The notes: generated by a model from the letters alone, not told the origin. A stretch of DNA of 64,000 nt from Vibrio diabolicus (GCA_001048675.1 CCKK01000016.1:1-64000); one strand, 5' to 3'. Shown: positions 27,444 through 36,979, counted from the stretch's first letter. Numbers and translations: made by a program.

Positions 27444-28300
27444 TAAAACATCTCCTTAGATGAGAAAGATTCACTAGCACCTGATGGATCTGGTTCCTGG
27501 TCAGGGACTTCTTGTGATAGTTCAGCAAACTTAGTTTCTAGTCCGTTCACTTTCTCAAACAACGGATTTAGCTTTTCTTCCAGCGCAGCGGAAAACTGCT
27601 CGACCGTCGCATCTTTGCTTGCTACTTCTGGTTGTTCGGGTGTGTTTTGCAAATTGAACTCTTCTTTTAGTTCTTGCTTAAACTCACCTTTGAAAGCAGA
27701 AAACTGCTCTTTTAGTGCGACTTTTAATTGTTCTTCGGTCACGTTGGTGCCCTCTGCTGTTGATAGCGTTTCTGGCTCTTCATCGTCAGAAGAGAAAAAT
27801 TCATTGAATGCCGCAAAAAAGCGGTCTTTGCGAGTAAAGCAATCTGAAAAGTCCACCTCTTCTAAATGGCTTGCTTGGATCTCAGTGGTTTCCCCATGAA
27901 CACGAGAGAATTGAAGGAGCGATGTTCCTGTGGAGGCTGGGGAGTCAGTCGCAGCTAGGCCCATTAGATAGCAACGCCCTTCCCCTTTGTAATCGGGATT
28001 TGGCTCAATAGATGTGAATAGTTTTTGCTTTTTACGGTTAGCTTCTAGCAGATAGTCATTCGGCTCTAGCTTGGCGAACAGACGTAATTTCCCGCCTTGT
28101 TCTTCCGCTTTTACTTCAACCACTCTGCCCCAGTTTTCACCGTAACCATAAAATCGACGATGCTCAGGCCAAATTAGTGCGGTGTACTCATCCATCGAAT
28201 AACTAGCGGCCATTTGCTCAATCCAATCACGGGTTATTTTACGCCCGTCTACGGTCGGCCCTTCTGTCGCGATGATTTTCCACTCACTAATCTTTGGCAT
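27443..28300 (-). CDS. Capsid scaffolding protein/protease (gpO-like)
   Basis: A 285-residue scaffold-protease. The N-terminal half is the gpO protease domain ([33 protein letters not shown] with the active His, then [32 protein letters not shown] with the nucleophile Ser). The C-terminal half is a long acidic helical scaffold. The ATG at 28300 (MPKISEWK) is preferred over a TTG seven codons earlier. It is divergent from the terminase gene. Confidence 0.9.
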   Translation of the reverse strand: MPKISEWKIIATEGPTVDGRKITRDWIEQMAASYSMDEYTALIWPEHRRFYGYGENWGRVVEVKAEEQGGKLRLFAKLEPNDYLLEANRKKQKLFTSIEPNPDYKGEGRCYLMGLAATDSPASTGTSLLQFSRVHGETTEIQASHLEEVDFSDCFTRKDRFFAAFNEFFSSDDEEPETLSTAEGTNVTEEQLKVALKEQFSAFKGEFKQELKEEFNLQNTPEQPEVASKDATVEQFSAALEEKLNPLFEKVNGLETKFAELSQEVPDQEPDPSGASESFSSKEMF

Positions 28301-28387
28301 TTTTGTACTCAAACTTGTCAATCACATATCGGTTCGAGCAAACAATACGCCTTTGAATGTGTCGTTTCAGCTACTTCAGTTCCTTGT

Positions 28388-28414
28388 AATTCGGATACAT
28401 TTACTATCCGAATT
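28388..28414. promoter_or_regulatory. Perfect inverted repeat in the gpO/gpP divergent promoter region
   Basis: Arms AATTCGGATA / TATCCGAATT around a seven-base spacer, in the 166-bp gap between the two divergent head operons. A further ATCCGAA follows immediately. It is a good candidate operator for the Ogr-type activator, whose P2 relatives bind dyad-symmetric sites near -55. Confidence 0.55.
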
Positions 28415-28466
28415 CATCCGAACTTTGCTTAGTCATCTGCAAGTTTTCGGCGCGTATGATGCGCTT

Positions 28467-30254
28467 ATGGCATATTCTCCCGAAATACGACAAGCCGCCC
28501 GAGCACTCTATTTGAAAGCTTGGACGCCACGTGAAATCGCTACCGAACTGAACCTGAATAATGAGCGCATCATTTATTACTGGGCAGACAAATTCGGTTG
28601 GCGCGATATGTTGCGTGAACAAACCATTGATGAAGCGATAGCAAATCGAATTCAAACACTGCTTGAACTTGTTGACCCCAGTAAAAACCAACTAGACATG
28701 CTCGATCGGCTTATCAAGCATCACGCTGCATTAAAGAAACAAAGGGCACAAGAAAAGCAGCAAGGTGAGCAACCTTTAAATACAGGGAATAAAAAGCACG
28801 ACGGTACAAATAGCCGTAACAGCCAGAAATCTAGCAGTAATTCAAAATCTACCAAGAAACGTAAAAGTAAAAAGAATGACATCAGCGAACTGAGTGAAGA
28901 TGACTTTGTCACATGGCATGACTCCCTGTTTGCCTATCAGCATGTAATGCGCAACAACATAAAACAGCGTATTCGAAACATTCTTAAGTCCCGCCAGATT
29001 GGCGCAACTTACTACTTCAGTGGTGAAGCGTTAGAAGATGCGATTCTGACCGGCGATAACCAGATCTTTTTGTCAGCATCACGAGCTCAAGCGGAAGTTT
29101 TCCGCAGCTACATCATTGCTATTGCAAAAGAGTTCTTAGACATAGAGCTAACTGGAAACCCGATCATTCTCTCCAATGGTGCTGAACTTCGTTTTTTATC
29201 TACCAATAGCAAAACCGCGCAAAGTTACCACGGCCATGTTTATGTTGATGAGTATTTCTGGATACCGAAGTTTGACGAACTAAACAAACTCGCTTCGGCA
29301 ATGGCTACCCATAAAAAATGGCGTAAAACCTACTTTTCGACACCATCATCGAAAATGCACCAGGCATATCCGTTTTGGACGGGCGACCAATGGCGAAAAG
29401 GCAGAGACTCACGCGCCAAAATTGAGTTTCCAACGTTCGATGAATATCGCGATGGGGGTGTACTTTGCCCTGATAAGCAGTGGCGATATGTCGTCACGAT
29501 TGAAGACGCTGCAGCAGGCGGCTGTGAACTATTTGATATTGAAGAACTGAAGGACGAATACAGTAAAGACGATTTCGATAACCTGTTTATGTGTATCTTC
29601 GTCGACGGCTCTTTGTCTGTATTCAAATTCTCTGACCTCGAAAAAGGCATGGTTGACTCTGCCCACTGGCAGGACTTCAAGCCGAAAACAAAATCACCGT
29701 TTGCCGGGCGTGAAGTATGGTTGGGTTATGACCCTAGCCGAACGCGAGACAATGCTTGTTTGGTAGTAATAGCTCCACCGGCAGTTGCAGGTGAAAAGTT
29801 TCGTGTCTTAGAGAAGCACTACTGGAAAGGGCTTAACTTCCAGTACCACGTGAGTGAAATTGAAAAGGTATTTCAACGCTACAAAGTCACTTACATAGGC
29901 GTTGATACTACAGGCATTGGTGGCGGTGTTTGGGACTTAATTAAGAAAAAGCACCCTCGTGAGGCCCACGCCATACATTACAGCAACGAAAACAAGAATC
30001 GCCTAGTAATGAAGATGATCGATATCGTAGAAGCAAAACGACTGCAGTTTGATGCCGAACACAAAGACATTGCTATGGCATTTATGGCGATTAAACGAGT
30101 GCCGACCAATAGCGGTAACGCTATGACCTTTAAAGCAGAGCGAAGTGAAACAACAGGCCACGCTGATGCGTTTTGGGCCATGTCACACGCCATTATCAAT
30201 GAGCCGCTAGACCACAACACACCAACGAAATCAACCTGGGCGACTGCAGCATGA
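28467..30254 (+). CDS. Large terminase subunit, ATPase (gpP-like)
   Basis: A 595-residue packaging motor. The N-terminus has a helix-turn-helix DNA-binding domain ([31 protein letters not shown]). A basic low-complexity linker (about residues 95-140) is followed by the ATPase ([16 protein letters not shown] as Walker A-like, [11 protein letters not shown] as Walker B) and a nuclease-type end ([34 protein letters not shown]). The ATG at 28467 is preferred because the family begins at that helix-turn-helix; the open frame extends to 28272. The stop overlaps the portal start. Confidence 0.92.
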   Translation: MAYSPEIRQAARALYLKAWTPREIATELNLNNERIIYYWADKFGWRDMLREQTIDEAIANRIQTLLELVDPSKNQLDMLDRLIKHHAALKKQRAQEKQQGEQPLNTGNKKHDGTNSRNSQKSSSNSKSTKKRKSKKNDISELSEDDFVTWHDSLFAYQHVMRNNIKQRIRNILKSRQIGATYYFSGEALEDAILTGDNQIFLSASRAQAEVFRSYIIAIAKEFLDIELTGNPIILSNGAELRFLSTNSKTAQSYHGHVYVDEYFWIPKFDELNKLASAMATHKKWRKTYFSTPSSKMHQAYPFWTGDQWRKGRDSRAKIEFPTFDEYRDGGVLCPDKQWRYVVTIEDAAAGGCELFDIEELKDEYSKDDFDNLFMCIFVDGSLSVFKFSDLEKGMVDSAHWQDFKPKTKSPFAGREVWLGYDPSRTRDNACLVVIAPPAVAGEKFRVLEKHYWKGLNFQYHVSEIEKVFQRYKVTYIGVDTTGIGGGVWDLIKKKHPREAHAIHYSNENKNRLVMKMIDIVEAKRLQFDAEHKDIAMAFMAIKRVPTNSGNAMTFKAERSETTGHADAFWAMSHAIINEPLDHNTPTKSTWATAA

Positions 30255-31282
30255 ACAATCAAAAAGAAAAACTAGTACAACAGGAGCAACATGCGGAGTC
30301 TGTTTATCACCTTGACTCTACGCCTGAAGCAATTGACTCAACCAGTTGGATGACTTCATATTCTGAGCTTTTCTATAACGACACTGATGGTTACTGGGAA
30401 CCACCAATCTCACGCCAGGGCTTAGCAGAAACTTCTCGTGCAAACGCCTATCACGGGTCTTTACTTAAAGCTCGAGCAAATTATGTTGCTGCCCGTTTTA
30501 TTTCAGGTGGCGGTTCAAGACGTCGGCAGATTCAATCTTTTTGTAATAACTACTTCACGTTTGGTGATGCCGCATTTTTAAAAATCCGAGACCACTTCAA
30601 GCGTGTTGTACGCTTGTTTCCTCTACCGACCATGTATCTGCGTAGACGTAAAAATGGGGACTTCGTTTTGCTAGAGCGAGACAACAAGCAACGAGTGTAC
30701 AAAGAGAATGACATCATTTTTTTGCCTCAAGAAGACCTGCAACAGCAAGTTTATGGCCTACCTGATTACCTAGGTAGTTTACAAAGCAGCTTACTAAATC
30801 GAGATGCAACGCTATTTCGTCGTCGCTATTACAAGAACGGTGCACACATGGGATTCATTTTTTACGCCACGGATCCAAACCTTAGTGATGACGACGAACA
30901 AATGCTGAAGGAAAAAATCGCGAGCTCCAAAGGGGTGGGTAACTTTAGAAGTATGTTTGTTAATATTCCAGGCGGTGCAGAAAAAGGGATTCAGCTAATC
31001 CCGGTGGGCGATATAGCAACAAAAGATGAATTTGAGCGAATCAAAAACATCACTGCGCAAGACATTCTCGTAGGGCATCGCTTCCCCATAGGAAAAGCAG
31101 GAATCATTCCCCAGGGAACGACTAATCTGGGTGACCCCGTCAAAATTGGCAGTGAGTATGCCAAAGACGAAATCATCCCCGTATGCGAACTAATTATGGA
31201 TGAAGTTAACAACGATCCCGAGATAAAAAATATCAAAAATCTACATTTAAAATTTGATACTACGTTTGGAGAAAGCCCATAA
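30251..31282 (+). CDS. Portal protein (gpQ-like)
   Basis: A 343-residue connector protein of the P2 gpQ/PBSX portal family. Visible motifs are [44 protein letters not shown], and [32 protein letters not shown], with [22 protein letters not shown] near the end. It forms the dodecameric portal. Its start overlaps the terminase stop by 4 bp. P-Q order is inverted relative to P2 (Q, then P on the other strand) only through numbering of the strand. Confidence 0.92.
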   Translation: MNNQKEKLVQQEQHAESVYHLDSTPEAIDSTSWMTSYSELFYNDTDGYWEPPISRQGLAETSRANAYHGSLLKARANYVAARFISGGGSRRRQIQSFCNNYFTFGDAAFLKIRDHFKRVVRLFPLPTMYLRRRKNGDFVLLERDNKQRVYKENDIIFLPQEDLQQQVYGLPDYLGSLQSSLLNRDATLFRRRYYKNGAHMGFIFYATDPNLSDDDEQMLKEKIASSKGVGNFRSMFVNIPGGAEKGIQLIPVGDIATKDEFERIKNITAQDILVGHRFPIGKAGIIPQGTTNLGDPVKIGSEYAKDEIIPVCELIMDEVNNDPEIKNIKNLHLKFDTTFGESP

Positions 31283-31284
31283 AC

Positions 31285-31300
31285 CTGTACAAAAACACAG
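31285..31300. promoter_or_regulatory. Weak LexA-box-like sequence before ogr
   Basis: CTGTACAAAAACACAG has the CTGT-N8-ACAG frame of an SOS box, but the centre is a poor dyad and the flanks do not match. It lies 47 bp before the Ogr-type gene. Confidence 0.25.
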
Positions 31301-31347
31301 CCTTTTGACGTATCATTATTTGGTCAGTCAATAAGTTAGGTGCTTGT

Positions 31348-31599
31348 ATGAGAGTATTGTGTCCGGAGTGTGGTTGTAAAAGCCGAATTCAAAAATCCAA
31401 TCGACTATCCAATAGTCATGCCGATTTATATTGCAGTTGTAGTGACCCAGAATGCGGGCATAGTTTTGTGATGAACTTGTCTTATAGTCATACTTTAAGC
31501 CCATCGGCAAAAACAACTAGTCAAATGGCTTTTGATTTATGTAAGGCGTTGCCGCCAGAGGCACGACAACAGCTCAAACATCAACTCTCGATACTATAG
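31348..31599 (+). CDS. ogr: Ogr/Delta-type late transcription activator
   Basis: An 83-residue zinc-finger activator. The Cys pattern CPEC..(about 22)..CSDPEC and the family sequence GHSFVMNLSYSHTLSPS identify the P2 Ogr/P4 Delta family, which binds upstream of late promoters and contacts the RNA polymerase alpha subunit. It follows the portal gene. Its end overlaps that of the leftward 77-aa gene by 6 bp. Confidence 0.92.
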   Translation: MRVLCPECGCKSRIQKSNRLSNSHADLYCSCSDPECGHSFVMNLSYSHTLSPSAKTTSQMAFDLCKALPPEARQQLKHQLSIL

Positions 31600-31827
31600 T
31601 GAATCTTGTATAAACGCCGTGCTATCTACTTCAGAAGCCATCTCGACAATGCTCAAGATGGCTTTTTGTTTTTCGGAGTCCAACTGCCCTTTTGTATCAG
31701 CCAGTATTAAGCCAGCAATATATGCACCTGCCGCTCTAGTCCTCTCTGTTGCCTCACTATTAGCCACACCATCAATGACGATTTCTAAAGCAGACAACAA
31801 GATATCGTTTTGATTTTTATTCGACAT
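31594..31827 (-). CDS. LexA-boxed 77-aa protein, possible antirepressor
   Basis: A 77-residue acidic, helical protein (MSNKNQNDILLSALEIVIDGVAN..STAFIQDSL) with no recognised domain. The ATG at 31827 is chosen for its AAGGGTG site; the longer open frame would run through the LexA box. A near-perfect SOS box lies 32 bp upstream. The phage repressor looks like that of coliphage 186, which is not cleaved on DNA damage and needs the LexA-controlled antirepressor Tum. This gene is the best candidate for such a role, though it does not resemble Tum in sequence as far as can be judged. Confidence 0.7.
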   Translation of the reverse strand: MSNKNQNDILLSALEIVIDGVANSEATERTRAAGAYIAGLILADTKGQLDSEKQKAILSIVEMASEVDSTAFIQDSL

Positions 31828-31858
31828 ATCAACACCCTTACCAATCATCAGTGAAATA

Positions 31859-31878
31859 TACTGTATATCCATACAGTT
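31859..31878. promoter_or_regulatory. LexA (SOS) box before the 77-aa gene
   Basis: TACTGTATATCCATACAGTT contains CTGT-N8-ACAG, with an almost perfect dyad (CTGTAT/ATACAG). It is placed to cover the promoter of the leftward 77-aa gene. Confidence 0.85.
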
Positions 31879-31879
31879 T

Positions 31880-32396
31880 TCCACACTGGTTTTTAGATAC
31901 AATTCACTCATTAAAAAACTTTGTATCAATAGGCATATGCAAAGCTCTAATCAAAACCAAGAAAAAATCATCATCGACCAGCGTCAAAATAGCTCTATTA
32001 GCACACTCAATAGCTGACTAAAAAATTGGCTTAAATTTAGCATATGAAATGCTGCAGTATAGATTTCTGATTCTTAAATATCTTTTTCAGTAATAAGAAT
32101 TACAGCACTCGTACTGACGTCAGTACTCATGTTCAAACAAAATTTTAAGCATATTCGTGATAAAAATGCGGCGTGAATCACCAATACAGTGAAACGAGCA
32201 TACGACAATAACAAAACAATGGTAACCAGATCACTCTTGTGCAAAAAATAACCACAAAAATAAAACTACTAATGGATTAATCTCCAACTCAATACGAACC
32301 TGTTTGCATACCCAAATTGTTGGGGTGCAGTTTGAAGTATTAGTTCTCCAGCTAGCGGGTTGTCTTGATATTCACCTAACGATAGGAAATATGGAA
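31880..32396. other. Non-coding cargo-region gap with a 16-bp palindrome
   Basis: About 500 bp, AT-rich, with no credible gene. It contains the perfect palindrome GTACTGACGTCAGTAC (32111-32126), which looks like a dimeric regulator site, and presumably the promoter of the rightward gene starting at 32397. Confidence 0.6.
32111..32126. promoter_or_regulatory. 16-bp perfect palindrome, possible operator
   Basis: GTACTGACGTCAGTAC is self-complementary over 16 bp in a non-coding region between divergent cargo genes. The protein that binds it is unknown. Confidence 0.4.
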
Positions 32397-33215
32397 ATGT
32401 CTAATCTATTAGAAAGAACTAATGCTTGGCTAGAGTACATCAATAGTGCGGAGAACATTTTGTTGCCGCAAACTATTTTTATGAGGCCTAAATCTCTGGC
32501 TATGTTAGAAAGCGATAGCCTGATAGAAAACCCTGCTAATTCAGAGGCTGTTGGTGACTACAGAGCCCAAGCTGAAAAAGCATCAACACCAGGTACTGCT
32601 CCACAGAGCGTGTTTGACGGTATGCAGACAGCCGTTAACATGTGCCGAACGAAGGCTCAATACAATCCTTTAGATCCTGAGGGCAAAGGTGACAAAGCAC
32701 ACTTCATAGAGTTTACTCAGAACATAAGCTCAATGCCTTTTGTGACTTTAGAATGGGCCAATACAACAGAGATCGAACAAAAAAGTCACAATGCAGATGA
32801 CTTAATAAACTCCTTTGTTGATGGTTTTCAGGGTATCGAACAAGGAGATAAAGAGCAGATAGTCGACTCTGTGAAAAATCTAGTTCGCGCAGCATTATCT
32901 TATTCTAGTAAGACACAGAAGCTATCTAATTTTGCTCAAAATCTTTTACAAGTTGACTCTTCGGGCAATGTTGAGTTTTGTCTATATTGCAGCACTTTCC
33001 AAATTTCAGTTGAAGAACATAAAGGCACAATTACTTTCCACTCTAAATACGAACTGTCGCAAGCGATGTATTCTTTGTCACCATCCAACTGGGACTCGGT
33101 TAAAGAGCTTTTTGCCAAAGAGTATAAAGTCACCGTTGAGGACTGGATTAAAGATATGACAACCCCAGTGAAAGAAGGCAGCACTATAAGAGCACTCTGT
33201 CTAGAAGATAGATAA
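32397..33215 (+). CDS. Prophage cargo protein of unknown function
   Basis: A 272-residue soluble protein, not recognised. The start at 32397 (MSNLLERTNAWLEYINSAENILLPQ) has AGGA 8 bp upstream; an ATG two codons earlier is also possible. The protein has a helical middle (DKEQIVDSVKNLVRAALSYSSKTQKLSNFAQNLLQ) and a beta-rich C-terminal part with two close Cys (EFCLYCSTFQISVEE). It stands alone between long non-coding DNA and a strong hairpin, so it is probably an independently expressed conversion gene. Confidence 0.65.
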   Translation: MSNLLERTNAWLEYINSAENILLPQTIFMRPKSLAMLESDSLIENPANSEAVGDYRAQAEKASTPGTAPQSVFDGMQTAVNMCRTKAQYNPLDPEGKGDKAHFIEFTQNISSMPFVTLEWANTTEIEQKSHNADDLINSFVDGFQGIEQGDKEQIVDSVKNLVRAALSYSSKTQKLSNFAQNLLQVDSSGNVEFCLYCSTFQISVEEHKGTITFHSKYELSQAMYSLSPSNWDSVKELFAKEYKVTVEDWIKDMTTPVKEGSTIRALCLEDR

Positions 33216-33240
33216 TCCTAGTTTTACTATGTATTACTGA

Positions 33241-33269
33241 TAAGAAGCCCACATCACGTGGGCTTCTTA
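33241..33269. terminator. Hairpin after the 272-aa cargo gene
   Basis: Perfect 12-bp arms TAAGAAGCCCAC / GTGGGCTTCTTA with a five-base loop, 25 bp after the stop. Confidence 0.75.
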
Positions 33270-33310
33270 AAACTAAAGCTCCAACTACTTTTATAAAGGA
33301 ATTTGTGTAA

Positions 33311-33748
33311 ATGAAAACTTTATTAAGTGTATTAATAAGTGTACTAACTTTGGTTGGCTGCAGTTCACCAGAAGCCATAACTCAGCAACCTAGTGATATC
33401 GTCATTAAGTCAACTTTTAACAGTACAGTTACTTGGAACAAAGGGCAGAAGTTTTTAAACGTAATTGGATCAACTAAGGACCCCAAAGTGGATAATAAGT
33501 CTTGGATAGCCCTATACCGAGACAAGTGTGGCATAGACCCAGGGCACAGAAGTGCTACGGGTGCAATGTGCCCTCAAAATGCTCTTGGAGGACACATCGT
33601 CAAGTTTGGGCAATCACAACACCCAACAAAAAACTCTTTGGTTTATATAATTCCGATCTGCACAAGCGAAAACAACAAACCAAATGATGAAATGACGGTT
33701 GCTACTGATAATACATGCGTAGTTGTACTAAATTATTGGATGAAGTAG
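33311..33748 (+). CDS. Small prophage lipoprotein
   Basis: A 145-residue protein with a signal peptide and lipobox (LTLVGCSS, lipidated Cys near residue 17). The mature part is probably a beta-rich domain with four further Cys (DKCGIDPGH, MCPQNA, PICTSEN, NTCVVV) that could form two disulphides. An AAAGGA site precedes it. Unknown; its position in the cargo block suggests lysogenic conversion of the cell surface. Confidence 0.65.
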   Translation: MKTLLSVLISVLTLVGCSSPEAITQQPSDIVIKSTFNSTVTWNKGQKFLNVIGSTKDPKVDNKSWIALYRDKCGIDPGHRSATGAMCPQNALGGHIVKFGQSQHPTKNSLVYIIPICTSENNKPNDEMTVATDNTCVVVLNYWMK

Positions 33749-33829
33749 AGACTAAAGCTCTCCCAAAAGAGCGCTCTAAAATGGCCCCACTCTCATTTTC
33801 GTAATTCTACTTATATTAAGTAACTGCTG

Positions 33830-34405
33830 TTAACTGAATGGATCTGTCAGATTAGATGAGAATACAACGCCACCTAGCTCATTTTGTTCGCACAAACTCT
33901 TAAAATGTTCAGTACAATACAGAAAGCTCGCTCCTAGCATCTTTGACTTAAAAACAACCTTTTCTGCAACGTCGCTTTCATTAAATACTAACACCTCTAC
34001 ACCTGCTAAGCTGCCATATTCAATTTTTTGGACGCACTTATCTTCATCTTCTTGCCCAAACTCCAATGGTGTATACAGGTACCATTCCTCTCCTTTATAG
34101 CGAATCGATAAGAACTCGCCTACTTTGCTCAATGGCTCTTTTAAAGATGCATAAGCTTTAGGGGAAAGCACTAAGAAAACCCGTAACCATAAACTGATAT
34201 CAGGAAGTAATGAGTCTTTCTTGAGAACATCTTCAAACTCAATATCTACTTCACCCCATATACTTTTTAAAGAAAAGTTTTCTAATGGCTGCACAACGAT
34301 TTTTTCTATTAAATCTATGTCACCTAACTGCCTAGCTACAGAACTAGGCGTAGTGCTCACGATTTTATATTCATTGTGACAGTCGAAAATTTTATAAACC
34401 GTCAT
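33830..34405 (-). CDS. Imm11/DUF1629-type immunity protein
   Basis: A 191-residue acidic cytoplasmic protein, directly after an AHH nuclease gene and overlapping its stop. Features of the imm11 (DUF1629) family seen: LPDISLWLRVFLVLSPKAYASLKEPLSKVGEFLSI, a WYLYTPLE segment, and the end FLYCTEHFKSLCEQNELGGVVF. Such proteins neutralise the nuclease encoded next to them. Family call is from memory of the pattern; the pairing strongly supports it. Confidence 0.7.
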   Translation of the reverse strand: MTVYKIFDCHNEYKIVSTTPSSVARQLGDIDLIEKIVVQPLENFSLKSIWGEVDIEFEDVLKKDSLLPDISLWLRVFLVLSPKAYASLKEPLSKVGEFLSIRYKGEEWYLYTPLEFGQEDEDKCVQKIEYGSLAGVEVLVFNESDVAEKVVFKSKMLGASFLYCTEHFKSLCEQNELGGVVFSSNLTDPFS

Positions 34406-35154
34406 TAACCTCTCCAGTCCTCATTTTTACTTTCAAGTATGGTCTTAGGGTATGTTCCTTTTTTCAAATGGTTTTTTACTTGAAGGAGAGAGGCTTCAAA
34501 AAGCTGCTTATTAAGGGGGGTTAATGAAAATTTTGACGCGATCCAAGATTCATAGTTATAAGTATGTATTGAACGATGCGCTGGAGAGTCAGGGCTTTCC
34601 CAGTTTAGCTCTACGTTTTTAGCATAATTCATCAACCAAACACCATTTTGGGGAGCATTAATACCTATCCTGTGCATATGCATATTGATTCTTGCTGTTT
34701 CTATATCAGCCTGACGATGTCGCCCTTTACCAGGTATGATATGGTGAGCTTCATGGCTTAAGGTAGGTTGAGGCTCTCCTGCAGCTGTTAGATTATTCGC
34801 AAGCTTTTTAGTCGGGTGGTGCTTCTCTGACAATAGTTCCGACGGTTTCTTATTTAAGTTCTTATCTGTGTAGCTCTTAAGCTTCTCTTCAAGGTCTCTA
34901 ACTTGCGCATGGGCTATAAGCTCTCTTCTTTTAAGCTTCAAGAAGTCATAATCTCTCTGTTCATGGAAAAACCTTTTTGTTTTTTGCTCTTTAGTTTCTC
35001 CTGCTGGCGGAGACTTACGATACTTATCATAAAAGTCCGTCACTAATTGGTCAAAACGATCAAAAGCTAACTCTGCTGCTGTTGGGTTACTAGGACGATT
35101 AGATTTTTTCCCAACACGACTCAAACTATTCTTCATGGCTGCCAACCTAGTCAT
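34405..35154 (-). CDS. AHH-type HNH nuclease toxin
   Basis: A 249-residue protein with a C-terminal AHH nuclease domain: HEAHHIIPGKGRHRQADIETARINMHMHRIGI, then the family's NAPQNGVWL segment and a downstream HRSIHTYNYESW. The conserved Ala-His-His and following His residues form the metal site of this HNH/Endo VII-type nuclease. The N-terminal ~110 residues are basic and helical, and no PAAR, MIX, Rhs or signal peptide is visible. With the immunity gene it forms a toxin-immunity pair carried by the prophage. Confidence 0.8.
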   Translation of the reverse strand: MTRLAAMKNSLSRVGKKSNRPSNPTAAELAFDRFDQLVTDFYDKYRKSPPAGETKEQKTKRFFHEQRDYDFLKLKRRELIAHAQVRDLEEKLKSYTDKNLNKKPSELLSEKHHPTKKLANNLTAAGEPQPTLSHEAHHIIPGKGRHRQADIETARINMHMHRIGINAPQNGVWLMNYAKNVELNWESPDSPAHRSIHTYNYESWIASKFSLTPLNKQLFEASLLQVKNHLKKGTYPKTILESKNEDWRG

Positions 35155-35278
35155 TGTTTTAAAATGTGATTGGATATCACTTAGAGTAGAAGCGAGCGAA
35201 TTATCAACACGTTATTCTAGAACTCGGTCATATAAAATATTTCCGGTTTGCATTAACTTGCATATTTTAGGAACTGTA

Positions 35279-36979
35279 CTATGAGTTCACATTGACCCAT
35301 TGACACACTGGAAAAAGCCGCCCTTCGAGATAATCTGCCGTAATGCTATACCAATAAGAAAGCTCACTTTCATCAACTTCCATATGTGGTACAGGTTCAT
35401 GTAATAGTGATTGCCAATAGGACTGATTCTCTTTAAATCGCTGATATTCAGATTGATAGAAGTGGCTCGCGTCTTGTTTTATATCGCTCAGGTCCAGATC
35501 TCTACAATTCAATGACCACCCTCTTGCACCAGCAGCCCAAACCATAAACTTGTCTACTTTATCCTTAGCCAGTTCTCCTTCAAACGTAATGCAGAAGCGA
35601 TTGCTCGTATTCACGTGCACTCCCCTGCTATGTAAGTTCTGACTCAGCTTTTCGGCCTGCTTTTCCAAACGGATGATTCTCTGATAAAGCTTGTTCTGAT
35701 ATTCCTCAGATTTCTGCTGCTTTTTGGCGATCGCTTTGGCCTTGATGGTTTGCTCTTTGGCATTTCGTAGCTTGCGGATTTGCCGCTTAATTGGCTTTTT
35801 CCATTGCTCAAGTTTGTAGCCTAACTCCTTAATTATTGCGGTCATATTGCCAGCTTCAAACGAAGCAAGAGTTTCCCAGGCAGGAGCTCTTGAGCACTTC
35901 GCGATATTGTATCGATTTCCCTTGATTAGCCCTTGGTCAGCATTTTCACCTTTAGCGGCATAACCGACTGCTTTGATAATGTAAGAACCGGCGGCTTTTG
36001 GCTTTTTGATTCGCTCTAATTTCGCAAACCCATGCCCCCATATCTTTTCAAGTCGCTTGGCCCAAGGACTAAAGAGATGCTCTGGTACTGTCCAACGTAG
36101 CAAAATATGAACGTGTGGATTAGGCTCTCCATCTTCATTGGCTGGACACTCGGCTACCCATATGTAATGGAAATCAGCAGGTAAGTTAGTCGGCCCAACA
36201 TCGCTGGGTTGAGCATGTTTAGCAACCTTCTCCTGGGATAAGTCGCAGTACTTTCGTCCACTATCTTTGTCAACTTGGATGGTATGATCCGCAACCCAGC
36301 CGCGTTGATACATTTTCTTTGCGCCATCAAGAAAACGAGAGACTTCTTTACCTATCGTTGTCTCTAAGGTTTTTTCCATCGAGAACTCTTGCTTGGGCTT
36401 TTGTTTAAGATCGCAATACGGCCCGGCTATAACACTGCCCTGGTTCATAGCTTTAACACGCTTACTATCTAAGGTTGGAAACAGCCAGTATTCTCCACCA
36501 ATATCCGTGATTGGTTGGTCAACTTTCTTTTCACCACGCTTAGGATGTACTGTCACCATGTTGCGCTTATAGATTATTGGATGATGCGACCCCATGCTGA
36601 CACACTCACTTCCATCCAACATTCCACCGAATATGGCCATTCGTTGTGCCTTGGTGAAAGTCAGCGTGAGAAAAGTAGAGAAACCACCATGGCAAGCTGC
36701 AGTGTAAGCCCCAGCCTCAAAGATTTTAGAAACAGAACGGGACGTCAACTTTTCCGAGAATCTCTCACCACTGTTTTCCGAAGGCGCAGCACTAGATGGC
36801 GTTTCGGTTACCGCCTGAAACTTATAAGTTTCATTCCAAGACCGGTGCATTAGCTGCATTGAAATAGGAATCTTTTTAGGTTTCGCCTTGTCCTCGTTTT
36901 CCATTCTGATTGAGAATGGCAGGTTTGGAGCGCTCGTTCGTTTCATACAAAGCATCATGGCTGAAGTTGGCGTCGGCAT
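35279..36979 (-). CDS. Rolling-circle replication initiator, HUH endonuclease (gpA-like)
   Basis: A 566-residue Rep protein. The three classical motifs are visible in order: FLTLTF (motif 1), PHVHILLRW (the His-U-His metal site, motif 2), and AGSYIIKAVGYAAKG (motif 3, with the nicking Tyr and a Lys). A long basic coiled-coil region follows (RKLRNAKEQTIKAKAIAKKQQ). It nicks the phage origin, which in P2-type phages usually lies in this gene. The start is uncertain: several Met codons (36979, 36946, 36904) are possible and none has a strong ribosome site. Confidence 0.85.
   Translation of the reverse strand: MPTPTSAMMLCMKRTSAPNLPFSIRMENEDKAKPKKIPISMQLMHRSWNETYKFQAVTETPSSAAPSENSGERFSEKLTSRSVSKIFEAGAYTAACHGGFSTFLTLTFTKAQRMAIFGGMLDGSECVSMGSHHPIIYKRNMVTVHPKRGEKKVDQPITDIGGEYWLFPTLDSKRVKAMNQGSVIAGPYCDLKQKPKQEFSMEKTLETTIGKEVSRFLDGAKKMYQRGWVADHTIQVDKDSGRKYCDLSQEKVAKHAQPSDVGPTNLPADFHYIWVAECPANEDGEPNPHVHILLRWTVPEHLFSPWAKRLEKIWGHGFAKLERIKKPKAAGSYIIKAVGYAAKGENADQGLIKGNRYNIAKCSRAPAWETLASFEAGNMTAIIKELGYKLEQWKKPIKRQIRKLRNAKEQTIKAKAIAKKQQKSEEYQNKLYQRIIRLEKQAEKLSQNLHSRGVHVNTSNRFCITFEGELAKDKVDKFMVWAAGARGWSLNCRDLDLSDIKQDASHFYQSEYQRFKENQSYWQSLLHEPVPHMEVDESELSYWYSITADYLEGRLFPVCQWVNVNS

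Noticed and set aside
28272-28466. N-terminal extension of the terminase to 28272
   Set aside because: It would overlap gpO and read through the inverted repeat and promoter region; the family starts at the helix-turn-helix after 28467.
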